64,000 nucleotides of DNA from Clusia tigrina (lineage: Eukaryota; Arthropoda; Insecta; Diptera; Clusiidae), in contig OV050033.1 in assembly GCA_920105625.2 (NCBI GenBank), positions 96,970,280 through 97,034,279 on the forward strand. Reading direction: 5' to 3'. Numbering within the stretch: position 1 is the first letter of the stretch; each line of letters starts with the position of its first letter. Shown here in pieces: positions 39,400-52,000 of this stretch. The position numbers and the translations under genes were made by a program. The notes under the pieces are model-generated. The model searched no databases, was not told the origin of the DNA, and saw nothing but the letters and a program-made list of their open reading frames with translations.

Positions 39400-42300
39400 C
39401 AACATACAAATGCTTGTAACTTTTTACTGGAGCGTAAAAAAAACTTGAAACTTTGTAACACTAAAGTACGCGAGCCTCTTGTCAATTTAAGCTATCGCTC
39501 AAAGCTATGCTACCCTTGATTCCCAAATCAAACACTGATAAAACTTCAAGTGGCCCTAACTTCTATACGGTACGTCCTACACCTATCAAAGTTTGCAACA
39601 TACAAATGCTTGTAACTTTTTACTGGAGCGTCATAAAACCTTGATATTTTGTAACAATAAAGCACTCGAGCCTCTTGTCAATTTAAGCTATCGTTCAAGG
39701 CTACGCTACCCTTGAGTCCCAAATAAACACTGATAAAACTTCAAATGGCCCTAGCTTCTATACGGTACGTCCTACAATTATCAAAGTTTGCAACATACAA
39801 ATGCTTGTAACTTTTTTTTGGAGCGTAAAAAAAACTTGAAACTTTGTAACACTAAAGTACGCGAGCCTCTTGTCAATTTAAGCTATCGCTCAAAGCTATG
39901 CTACCCTTGATTCCCAAATCAAACACTGATAAAACTTCAAGTGGCCCTAACTTCTATACGGTACGTCCTACACCTATCAAAGTTTGCAACATACAAATGC
40001 TTGTAACTTTTTACTGGAGCGTCATAAAACCTTGATATTTTGTAACAATAAAGCACTCGAGCCTCTTGTCAATTTAAGCTATCGTTCAAGGCTACGCTAC
40101 CCTTGAGTCCCAAATCAAACACTGATAAAACTTCAAGTGGCCCTAACTTCTATACGGTACGTCCTACACCTATCAAAGTTTGCAACATACAAATGCTTGT
40201 AACTTTTTACTAGCGTAAAAAAAACTTGAAACTTTGTAACACTAAAGTACGCGAGCCTCTTGTCAATTTAAGCTATCGCTCAAAGCTATGCTACCCTTGA
40301 TTCCCAAATCAAACACTGATAAAACTTCAAGTGGCCCTAACTTCTATACGGTACGTCCTACACCTATCAAAGTTTGCAACATACAAATGCTTGTAACTTT
40401 TTACTGGAGCGTCATAAAACCTTGATATTTTGTAACAATAAAGCACTCGAGCCTCTTGTCAATTTAAGCTATCGTTCAAGGCTACGCTACCCTTGAGTCC
40501 CAAATAAAACACTGATAAAACTTCAAGTGGCCTTAACATCTATACGGTACGTCCTACACCTATCAAAGTTTGCAACATACAAATGCTTGTAACTTTTTAC
40601 TGGAGCGTAAAAAAAACTTGAAACTTTGTAACACTAAAGTACGCGAGCCTCTTGTCAATTTAAGCTATCGCTCAAAGCTTTGCTACCCTTAATTCCCAAA
40701 TCAAACACTGATAAAACTTCAAGTGGCCCTAACTTCTATACGGTACGTCCTACACCTATCAAAGTTTGCAACATACAAATGCTTGTAACTTTTTACTGGA
40801 GCGTCATAAAACCTTGATATTTTGTAACAATAAAGCACTCGAGCCTCTTGTCAATTTAAGCTATCGTTCAAGGCTACGCTACCCTTGAGTCCCAAATCAA
40901 ACACTGATAAAACTTCAAGTGGCCCTAACTTCTATACGGTACGTCCTACACCAATCAAAGTTTGCAACATACAAATGCTTGTAACTTTTTACTGGAGCGT
41001 AAAAAAAACTTGAAACTTTGTGACACTAAAGTACGCGAGCCTCTTGTCAATTTAAGCTATCGCTCAAAGCTATGCTACCCTTGATTCCCAAATCAAACAC
41101 TGATAAAACTTCAAGTGGCCCTAACTTCTATACGGTACGTCCTACACCTATCAAAGTTTGAAAAATACAAATGCTTGTAACTTTTTACTGGAGCGTCATA
41201 AAACCTTGATATTTTGTAACAATAAAGCACTCGAGCCTCTTGTCAATTTAAGCTATCGTTCAAGGCTACGCTACCCTTGAATCCCAAATCAAACACTGAT
41301 AAAACTTCAAATGGCCCTAGCTTCTATACGGTACGTCCTACAATTATCAAAGTTTGCAACATACAAATGCTTTTAACTTTTTACTGGAGCGTAAAAAAAA
41401 CTTGAAACTTTGTAACACTAAAGTACGCGAGCCTCTTGTCAAATTAAGCTATCGCTCAAAGCTATGCTACCCTTGATTCCCAAATCAAACACTGATAAAA
41501 CTTCAAGTGGCCCTAACTTCTATACGGTACGTCCTACACCTATCAAAGTTTGCAACATACAAATGCTTGTAACTTTTTACTGGAGCGTCATAAAACCTTG
41601 ATATTTTGTAACAATAAAGCACTCGAGCCTCTTGTCAATTTAAGCTATCGTTCAAGGCTACGCTACCCTTGAGTCCCAAATCAAACACTGATAAAACTTC
41701 AAGTGGCCCTAACTTCTATACGGTACGTCCTACACCTATCAAAGTTTGCAACATACAAATGCTTGTAACTTTTTACTGGAGCGTAAAAAAAACTTGAAAC
41801 TTTGTAACACTAAAGTACGCGAGCCTCTTGTCAATTTAAGCTATCGCTCAAAGCTATGCTACCCTTGATTCCCAAATCAAACACTGATAAAACTTCAAGT
41901 GGCCCTAACTTCTATACGGTACGTCTTACACCTATCAAAGTTTGCAACATACAAATGCTTGTAACTTTTTACTGGAGCGTCATAAAACCTTGATATTTTG
42001 TAACAATAAAGCACTCGAGCCTCTTGTCAATTTAAGCTATCGTTCAAGGCTACGCTACCCTTGAGTCCCAAATCAAACACTGATAAAACTTCAAGTGGCC
42101 CTAACTTCTATACGGTACGTCCTACACCTATCAAAGTTTGCAATATACAAATGCTTGTAACTTTTTACTGGAGCGTAAAAAAAACTTGAAACTTTTTAAC
42201 ACTAAAGTACGCGAGCCTCTTGTCAATTTAAGCTATCGCTCAAAGCTATGCTACCCTTGATTCCCAAATCAAACACTGATAAAACTTCAAGTGGCCCTAA

Positions 42301-44800
42301 CTTCTATACGGTACGTCCTACACCTATTAAAGTTTGCAACATACAAATGCTTGTAACTTTTTACTGGAGCGTCATAAAACCTTGATATTTTGTAACAATA
42401 AAGCACTCGAGCCTCTTGTCAATTTAAGCTATCGTTCAAGGCTACGCTACCCTTGAGTCCCAAATAAACACTGATAAAACTTCAAATGGCCCTAGCTTCT
42501 ATACGGTACGTCCTACAATTATCAAAGTTTGCAACATACAAATGCTTGTAACTTTTTTTTGGAGCGTAAAAAAAACTTGAAACTTTGTAACACTAAAGTA
42601 CGCGAGCCTCTTGTCAATTTAAGCTATCGCTCAAAGCTATGCTACCCTTGATTCCCAAATCAAACACTGATAAAACTTCAAGTGGCCCTAACTTCTATAC
42701 GGTACGTCCTACACCTATCAAAGTTTGCAACATACAAATGCTTGTAACTTTTTACTGGAGCGTCATAAAACCTTGATATTTTGTAACAATAAAGCACTCG
42801 AGCCTCTTGTCAATTTAAGCTATCGTTCAAGGCTACGCTACCCTTGAGTCCCAAATCAAACACTGATAAAACTTCAAGTGGCCCTAACTTCTATACGGTA
42901 CGTCCTACACTTATCAAAGTTTGTAACATACAAATGCTTGTAACTTTTTACTGGAGCGTAAAAAAAACTTGAAACTTTGTAACACTAAAGTACGCGAGCC
43001 TCTTGTCAATTTAAGCTATCGCTCAAAGCTATGCTACCCTTGATTCCCAAATCAAACACTGATAAAACTTCAAGTGGCCCTAACTTCTATACGGTACGTC
43101 CTACACCTATCAAAGTTTGCAACATACAAATGCTTGTAACTTTTTACTGGAGCGTCATAAAACCTTGATATTTTGTAACAATAAAGCACTCGAGCCTCTT
43201 GTCAATTTAAGCTATCGTTCAAGGCTACGCTACCCTTGAGTCCCAAATCAAACACTGATAAAACTTCAAGTGGCCCTAACATCTATACGGTACGTCCTAC
43301 ACCTATCAAAGTTTGCAACATACAAATGCTTGTAACTTTTTACTGGAGCGTAAAAAAAACTTGAAACTTTGTAACACTAAAGTACGCGAGCCTCTTGTCA
43401 ATTTAAGCTATCGCTCAAAGCTATGCTACCCTTAATTCCCAAATCAAACACTGATAAAACTTCAAGTGGCCCTAACTTCTATACGGTACGTCCTACACCT
43501 ATCAAAGTTTGCAACATACAAATGCTTGTAACTTTTTACTGGAGCGTCATAAAACCTTGATATTTTGTAACAATAAAGCACTCGAGCCTCTTGTCAATTT
43601 AAGCTATCGTTCAAGGCTACGCTACCCTTGAGTCCCAAATCAAACACTGATAAAACTTCAAGTGGCCCTAACTTCTATACGGTACGTCCTACACCTATCA
43701 AAGTTTGCAACATACAAATGCTTGTAACTTTTTACTGGAGCGTAAAAAAAACTTGAAACTTTGTAACACTAAAGTACGCGAGCCTCTTGTCAATTTAAGC
43801 TATCGCTCAAAGCTATGCTACCCTTGATTCCCAAATCAAACACTGATAAAACTTCAAGTGGCCCTAACTTCTATACGGTACGTCCTACACCTATCAAAGT
43901 TTGAAAAATACAAATGCTTGTAACTTTTTACTGGAGCGTCATAAAACCTTGATATTTTGTAACAATAAAGCACTCGAGCCTCTTGTCAATTTAAGCTATC
44001 GTTCAAGGCTACGCTACCCTTGAATCCCAAATCAAACACTGATAAAACTTCAAATGGCCCTAGCTTCTATACGGTACGTCCTACAATTATCAAAGTTTGC
44101 AACATACAAATGCTTGTAACTTTTTACTGGAGCGTAAAAAAAACTTGAAACTTTGTAACACTAAAGTACGCGAGCCTCTTGTCAATTTAAGCTATCGCTC
44201 AAAGCTATGCTACCCTTGATTCCCAAATCAAACACTGATAAAACTTCAAGTGGCCCTAACTTCTATACGGTACGTCCTACACCTATCAAAGTTTGCAACA
44301 TACAAATGCTTGTAACTTTTTACTGGAGCGTCATAAAACCTTGATATTTTGTAACAATAAAGCACTCGAGCCTCTTGTCAATTTAAGCTATCGTTCAAGG
44401 CTACGCTACCCTTGAGTCCCAAATCAAACACTGATAAAACTTCAAGTGGCCCTAACTTCTATACGGTACGTCCTACACCTATCAAAGTTTGCAACATACA
44501 AATGCTTGTAACTTTTTACTGGAGCGTAAAAAAAACTTGAAACTTTGTAACACTAAAGTACGCGAGCCTCTTGTCAATTTAAGCTATCGCTCAAAGCTAT
44601 GCTACCCTTGATTCCCAAATCAAACACTGATAAAACTTCAAGTGGCCCTAACTTCTATACGGTACGTCTTACACCTATCAAAGTTTGCAACATACAAATG
44701 CTTGTAACTTTTTACTGGTGCGTCATAAAACCTTGATATTTTGTAACAATAAAGCACTCGAGCCTCTTGTCAATTTAAGCTATCGTTCAAGGCTACGCTA
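39400..44800 (+). repeat. Tandem pair of 14-unit (2744-bp) higher-order repeats
   Basis: CCCAAATAAACAC (1-base deletion) at about 39718 and 42459 and the T8 tract AACTTTTTTTTGG at about 39810 and 42551 are both shared. So are CCTTAATTCCC at 40691 and 43434, TTGAAAAATAC at about 41158 and 43901, TTGAATCCC at about 41278 and 44021 and CGTCTTACACC at about 41922 and 44665. Spacings are 2741-2743, differing from 2744 by the private indels in between. Copy 1 is about 39.4-42.1 kb, copy 2 about 42.1-44.8 kb. Copy 1 alone has a 3-base loss, TTTTTACTAGCG, at about 40210, so it occurred after duplication. Confidence 0.92.
40205..40220 (+). repeat. 3-base deletion private to copy 1 of the 14-unit pair
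   Basis: TTTTTACTGGAGCG is shortened to TTTTTACTAGCG. The equivalent place in copy 2 (near 42.95 kb) is intact, and spacing changes by three, so this loss postdates the duplication. Confidence 0.88.
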
Positions 44801-47800
44801 CCCTTGAGTCCCAAATCAAACACTGATAAAACTTCAAATGGCCCTAGCTTCTATACGGTACGTCCTACAATTATCAAAGTTTGCAACATACAAATGCTTG
44901 TAACTTTTTACTGGAGCGTAAAAAAAACTTGAAACTTTGTAACACTAAAGTACGCGAGCCTCTTGTCAATTGAAGCTATCGCTCAAAGCTATGCTACCCT
45001 TGATTCCCAAATCAAACACTGATAAAACTTCAAGTGGCCCTAACTTCTATACGGTACGTCCTACACCTATCAAAGTTTGCAACATACAAATGCTTGTAAC
45101 TTTTTACTGGAGCGTCATAAAACCTTGATATTTTGTAACAATAAAGCACTCGAGCCTCTTGTCAATTTAAGCTATCGTTCAAGGCTACGCTACCCTTGAA
45201 TCCCAAATCAAACACTGATAAAACTTCAAATGGCCCTAGCTTCTATACGGTACGTCCTACAATTATCAAAGTTTGCAACATACAAATGCTTGTAACTTTT
45301 TACTGGAGCGTAAAAAAACTTGAAACTTTGTAACACTAAAGTACGCGAGCCTCTTGTCAATTTAAGCTATCGCTCAAAGCTATGCTACCCTTGATTCCCA
45401 AATCAAACACTGATAAAACTTCAAGTGGCCCTAACTTCTATACGGTACGTCCTACACCTATCAAAGTTTGCAACATACAAATGCTTGTAACTTTTTACTG
45501 GAGCGTCATAAAACCTTGATATTTTGTAACAATAAAGCACTCGAGCCTCTTGTCAATTTAAGCTATCGTTCAAGGCTACGCTACCCTTGAATCCCAAATC
45601 AAACACTGATAAAACTTCAAATGGCCCTAGCTTCTATACGGTACGTCCTACAATTATCAAAGTTTGCAACATACAAATGCTTGTAACTTTTTACTGGAGC
45701 GTAAAAAAACTTGAAACTTTGTAACACTAAAGTACGCGAGCCTCTTGTCAATTTAAGCTATCGCTCAAAGCTATGCTACCCTTGATTCCCAAATCAAACA
45801 CTGATAAAACTTCAAGTGGCCCTAACTTCTATACGGTACGTCCTACACCTATCAAAGTTTGCAACATACAAATGCTTGTAACTTTTTACTGGAGCGTCAT
45901 AAAACCTTGATATTTTGTAACAATAAAGCACTCGAGCCTCTTGTCAATTTAAGCTATCGTTCAAGGCTACGCTACCCTTGAGTCCCAAATCAAACACTGA
46001 TAAAACTTCAAGTGGCCCTAACTTCTATACGGTACGTCCTACACCTATCAAAGTTTGCAATATACAAATGCTTGTAACTTTTTACTGGAGCGTAAAAAAA
46101 ACTTGAAACTTTGTAACACTAAAGTACGCGAGCCTCTTGTCAATTTAAGCTATCGCTCAAAGCTATGCTACCCTTGATTCCCAAATCAAACACTGATAAA
46201 ACTTCAAGTGGCCCTAACTTCTATACGGTACGTCCTACACCTATCAAAGTTTGCACATACAAATGCTTGTAACTTTTTACTGGAGCGTCATAAAACCTTG
46301 ATATTTTGTAACAATAAAGCACTCGAGCCTCTTGTCAATTTAAGATATCGTTCAAGGCTACGCTACCCTTGAGTCCCAAATCAAACACTGATAAAACTTC
46401 AAATGGCCCTAGCTTCTATACGGTACGTCCTACAATTATCAAAGTTTGCAACATACAAATGCTTGTAACTTTTTACTGGAGCGTAAAAAAAACTTGAAAC
46501 TTTGTAACACTAAAGTACGCGAGCCTCTTGTCAATTTAAGCTATCGCTCAAAGCTATGCTACCGTTGATTCCCAAATCAAACACTGATAAAACTTCAAGT
46601 GGCCCTAACTTCTATACGGTACGTCCTACACCTATCAAAGTTTGCAACATACAAATGCTTGTAACTTTTTACTGGAGCGTCATAAAACCTTGATATTTTG
46701 TAACAATAAAGCACTCGAGCCTCTTGTCAATTTAAGCTATCGTTCAAGGCTACGCTACCCTTGAGTCCCAAATCAAACACTGATAAAACTTCAAATGGCC
46801 CTAGCTTCTATACGGTACGTCCTACAATTATCAAAGTTTGCAACATACAAATGCTTGTAACTTTTTACTGGAGCGTAAAAAAAACTTGAAACTTTGTAAT
46901 ACTAAAGTACGCGAGCCTCTTGTCAATTTAAGCTATCGCTCAAAGCTATGCTACCCTTGATTCCCAAATCAAACACTGATAAAACTTCAAGTGGCCCTAA
47001 CTTCTATACGGTACGTCCTACACCTATCAAAGTTTGCAACATACAAATGCTTGTAACTTTTTACTGGAGCGTCATAAAACCTTGATATTTTGTAACAATA
47101 AAGCACTCGAGCCTCTTGTCAATTTAAGCTATCGTTCAAGGCTACGCTACCCTTGAGTCCCAAATCAAACACTGATAAAACTTCAAGTGGCCCTAACTTC
47201 TATACGGTACGTCCTACACCTATCAAAGTTTGCAACATACAAATGCTTGTAACTTTTTACTGGAGCGTAAAAAAAACTTCAAACTTTGTAACACTAAAGT
47301 ACGCGAGCCTCTTGTCAATTTAAGCTATCGCTCAAAGCTATGCTACCCTTGATTCCCAAATCAAACACTGATAAAACTTCAAGTGGCCCTAACTTCTATA
47401 CGGTACGTCCTACACCTATCAAAGTTTGCAACATACAAATGCTTGTAACTTTTTACTGGAGCGTCATAAAACCTTGATATTTTGTAACAATAAAGCACTC
47501 GAGCCTCTTGTCAATTTAAGCTATCGTTCAAGGCTACGCTACCCTTGAGTCCCAAATCAAACACTGATAAAACTTCAAATGGCCCTAGCTTCTATACGGT
47601 ACGTCCTACAATTATCAAAGTTTGCAACATACAAATGCTTGTAACTTTTTACTGGAGCGTAAAAAAAACTTGAAACTTTGTAACACTAAAGTACGCGAGC
47701 CTCTTGTCAATTTAAGCTATCGCTCAAAGCTATGCTACCCTTGATTCCCAAATCAAACACTGATAAAACTTCAAGTGGCCCTAACTTCTATACGGTACGT

Positions 47801-50800
47801 CCTACACCTATCAAAGTTTGCAACATACAAATGCTTGTAACTTTTTACTGGAGCGTCATAAAACCTTGATATTTTGTAACAATAAAGCACTCGAGCCTCT
47901 TGTCAATTTAAGCTATCGTTCAAGGCTACGCTACCCTTGAGTCCCAAATCAAACACTGATAAAACTTCAAGTGGCCCTAGCTTCTATACGGTACGTCCTA
48001 CAATTATCAAAGTTTGCAACATACAAATGCTTGTAACTTTTTACTGGAGCGTAAAAAAAACTTGAAACTTTGTAACACTAAAGTACGCGAGCCTCTTGTC
48101 AATTTAAGCTATCGCTCAAAGCTATGCTACCCTTGATTCCCAAATCAAACACTGATAAAACTTCAAGTGGCCCTAACTTCTATACGGTACGTCCTACACC
48201 TATCAAAGTTTGCAACATACAAATGCTTGTAACTTTTTACTGGAGCGTCATAAAACCTTGATATTTTGTAACAATAAAGCACTCGAGCCTCTTGTCAATT
48301 TAAGCTATCGTTCAAGGCTACGCTACCCTTGAGTCCCAAATCAAACACTGATAAAACTTCAAGTGGCCCTAACTTCTATACGGTACGTCCTACAATTATC
48401 AAAGTTTGCAACATAGAAATGCTTGTAACTTTTTACTGGAGCGTAAAAAAAACTTGAAACTTTGTAACACTAAAGTACGCGAGCCTCTTGTCAATTTAAG
48501 CTATCGCTCAAAGCTATACTACCCTTGATTCCCAAATCAAACACTGATAAAACTTCAAGTGGCCCTAACTTCTATACGGTACGTCCTACAAGTATCAAAG
48601 TTTGCAACATACAAATGCTTGTAATTTTTTACTATAGCGTCATAAAACCTTGATATTTTGTAACAATAAAGCACTCGAGCCTCTTGTCAATTTAAGCTAT
48701 CGTTCAAGGCTACGCTACCCTTGAGTCCCAAATCAAACACTGATAAAACTTCAAGTGGCCCTAACTTCTATACGGTACGTCCTACACCTATCAAAGTTTG
48801 CAACATACAAATGCTTGTAACTTTTTACTGGAGCGTAAAAAAAACTTGAAACTTTGTAACACTAAAGTACGCGAGCCTCTTGTCAATTTAAGCTATCTTT
48901 CAAAGCTATGCTACCCTTGATTCCCAAATCAAACACTGATAGAACTTCAAGTGGCCCTAACTTCTATACGGTACGTCCTACACCTATCAAAGTTTGCAAC
49001 ATACAAATGCTTGTAACTTTTTACTGGAGCGTCATAAAACCTTGATATTTTGTAACAATAAAGCACTCGAGCCTCTTGTCAATTTAAGCTATCGTTCAAG
49101 GCTACGCTACCCTTGAGTCCCAAATCAAACACTGATAAAACTTCAAATGGCCCTAGCTTCTATACGGTACGTCCTACAATTATCAAAGTTTGCAACATAC
49201 AAATGCTTGTAAATTTTTACTGGAGCGTAAAAAAAACTTGAAACTTTGTAACACTAAAGTACGCGAGCCTCTTGTCAATTTAAGCTATCGCTCAAAGCTA
49301 TGCTACCCTTGATTCCCAAATCAAACACTGATAAAACTTCAAGTGGCCCTAACTTCTATACGGTACGTCCTACACCTATCAAAGTTTGCAACATACAAAT
49401 GCTTGTAACTTTTTACTGGAGCGTCATAAAACCTTGATATTTTGTAACAATAAAGCACTCGAGCCTCTTGTCAATTTAAGCTATCGTTCAAGGCTACGCT
49501 ACCCTTGAGTCCCAAATCAAACACTGATAAAACTTCAAGTGGCCCTAACTTCTATACGGTACGTCCTACACCTATCAAAGCTTCCAACATACAAATGCTT
49601 GTAACTTTTTACTGGAGCGTCATAAAACCTTGATATTTTGTAACAATAAAGCACTCGAGCCTCTTGTCAATTTAAGCTATCGTTCAAGGCTACGCTACCC
49701 TTGAGTCCCAAATCAAACACTGATAAAACTTCAAATGGCCCTAGCTTCTATACGGTACGTCCTACAATTATCAAAGTTTGCAACATACAAATGCTTGTAA
49801 CTTTTTACTGGAGCGTAAAAAAAACTTGAAACTTTGTAACACTAAAGTACGCGAGCCTCTTGTCAATTTAAGCTATCGCTAAAAGCTATGCTACCCTTGA
49901 TTCCCAAATCAAACACTGTTAAAACTTCAAGTGGCCCTAACTTCTATACGGTACGTCCTACACCTATCAAAGTTTGCAACATACAAATGCTTGTAACTTT
50001 TTACTGGAGCGTCATAAAACCTTGATATTTTGTAACAATAAAGCACTCGAGCCTCTTGTCAATTTAAGCTATCGTTCAAGGCTACGCTACCCTTGAGTCC
50101 CAAATCAAACACTGATAAAACTTCAAGTGGCCCTAACTTCTATACGGTACGTCCTACACCTATCAAAGCTTCCAACATACAAATGCTTTGAACTTTTTAC
50201 TGGAGCGTCATAAAACCTTGAAATTTTGTAACAATAAAGCACTCGAGCCTCTTGTCAATTTAAGCTATCGTTCAAGGCTACGCTACCCTTGAGTCCCAAA
50301 TCAAACACTGATAAAAATTCAAATGGCCCTAGCTTCTATACGGTACGTCCTACAATTATCAAAGTTTGCAACATACAAATGCTTGTAACTTTTTACTGGA
50401 GCGTAAAAAAAACTTGAAACTTTGTAACACTAAAGTACGCGAGCCTCTTGTCAATTTAAGCTATCTCTCAAAGCTATGCTACCCTTGATTCCCAAATCAA
50501 ACACTGATAAAACTTCAAGTGGCCCTAACTTCTATACGGTACGTCCTACACCTATCAAAGTTTGCAACATACAAATGCTTGTAACTTTTTACTGGAGCGT
50601 AAAAAAAACTTGAAACTTTGTAACACTAAAGTACGCGAGCCTCTTGTCAATTTAAGCTATCGCTCAAAGCTATGCTACCCTTGATTCCCAAATCAAACAC
50701 TGATAAAACTTCAAGTGGCCCTAACTTCTATACGGTACGTCCTACACCTATCAAAGCTTCCAACATACAAATGCTTTGAACTTTTTACTGGAGCGTCATA

Positions 50801-52000
50801 AAACCTTCAAATTTTGTAACAATAAAGCACTCGAGCCTCTTGTCAATTTAAGCTATCGTTCAAGGCTACGCTACCCTTGAGTCCCAAATCAAACACTGAT
50901 AAAACTTCAAATGGCCCTAGCTTCTATACGGTACGTCCTACAATTATCAAAGTTTGCAACATACAAATGCTTGTAACTTTTTACTGGAGCGTAAAAAAAA
51001 CTTGAAACTTTGTAACACTAAAGTACGCGAGCCTCTTGTCAATTTAAGCTATCGCTCAAAGCTATGCTACCCTTGATTCCCAAATCAAACACTGATAAAA
51101 CTTCAAGTGGCCCTAACTTCTATACGGTACGTCCTACACCTATCAAAGTTTGCAACATACAAATGCTTGTAACTTTTTACTGGAGCGTCATAAAACCTTG
51201 ATATTTTGTAACAATAAAGCACTCGAGCCTCTTGTCAATTTAAGCTATCGTTCAAGGCTACGCTACCCTTGAGTCCCAAATCAAACACTGATAAAACTTC
51301 AAGTGGCCCTAACTTCTATACGGTACGTCCTACACCTATCAAAGTTTGCAACATACAAATGCTTGTAACTTTTTACTGGAGCGTAAAAAAAACTTGAAAC
51401 TTTGTAACACTAAAGTACGCGAGCCTCTTGTCAATTTAAGCTATCGCTCAAAGCTATGCTACCCTTGATTCCCAAATCAAACACTGATAAAACTTCAAGT
51501 GGCCCTAACTTCTATACGGTACGTCATACACCTATCAAAGTTTGCAACATACAAATGCTTGTAACTTTTTACTGGAGCGTCATAAAACCTTGATATTTTG
51601 TAACAATAAAGCACTCGAGCCTCTTGTCAATTTAAGCTATCGTTCAAGGCTACGCTACCCTTGAGTCCCAAATCAAACACTGATAAAACTTCAAATGGCC
51701 CTAGCTTCTATACGGTACGTCCTACAATTATCAAAGTTTGCAACATACAAATGCTTGTAACTTTTTACTGGAGCGTCATAAAACCTTGATATTTTGTAAC
51801 AATAAAGCACTCGAGCCTCTTGTCAATTTAAGCTATCGTTCAAGGCTACGCTACCCTTGAGTCCCAAATCAAACACTGATAAAACTTCAAATGGCCCTAA
51901 CTTCTATACGGTACGTCCTACACCTATCAAAGTTTGCAACATACAAATGCTGGTAACTTTTTACTGGAGCGTCATAAAACCTTGATATTTTGTAACAATA
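44800..52000 (+). repeat. Mostly regular A-B dimers, a few C units near 50 kb
   Basis: About 37 units. Two successive dimers at about 45.2-45.9 kb share TTGAATCCC (45200 and 45591) and a seven-A tract, a local one-dimer duplication with 391-base spacing. TTTGCACATAC at about 46250 is a 1-base deletion. The unit at 48590-48785 is unusually diverged (AAGTATCAAAG start, GTAATTTTTTACTATAGCG). C heads appear at 50159 and 50747, and a GCTTCC-only head near 49573. Three B units in a row occupy about 51.6-52.1 kb. No gene is seen. Confidence 0.85.
48590..48785 (+). repeat. Diverged monomer with AAGTATC start
   Basis: It starts AAGTATCAAAG rather than AATTATC or ACCTATC, and has GTAATTTTTTACTATAGCGTC where others have GTAACTTTTTACTGG. 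It otherwise follows type B. I saw this combination only once. Confidence 0.8.

Larger units (their letters stand above)
36250..39400 (+). repeat. Highly regular A-B dimer stretch
   Basis: About 16 units, almost strictly alternating A and B. A single unit near 37.83 kb has CATGCAAATGCATG in place of CATACAAATGCTTG, and another near 37.05 kb has GCTACATAC and TTTACGGGAG. No gene is seen; a 61-codon minus-strand frame at 38370-38555 exists only because of one C-to-A change at about 38503. Confidence 0.85.
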
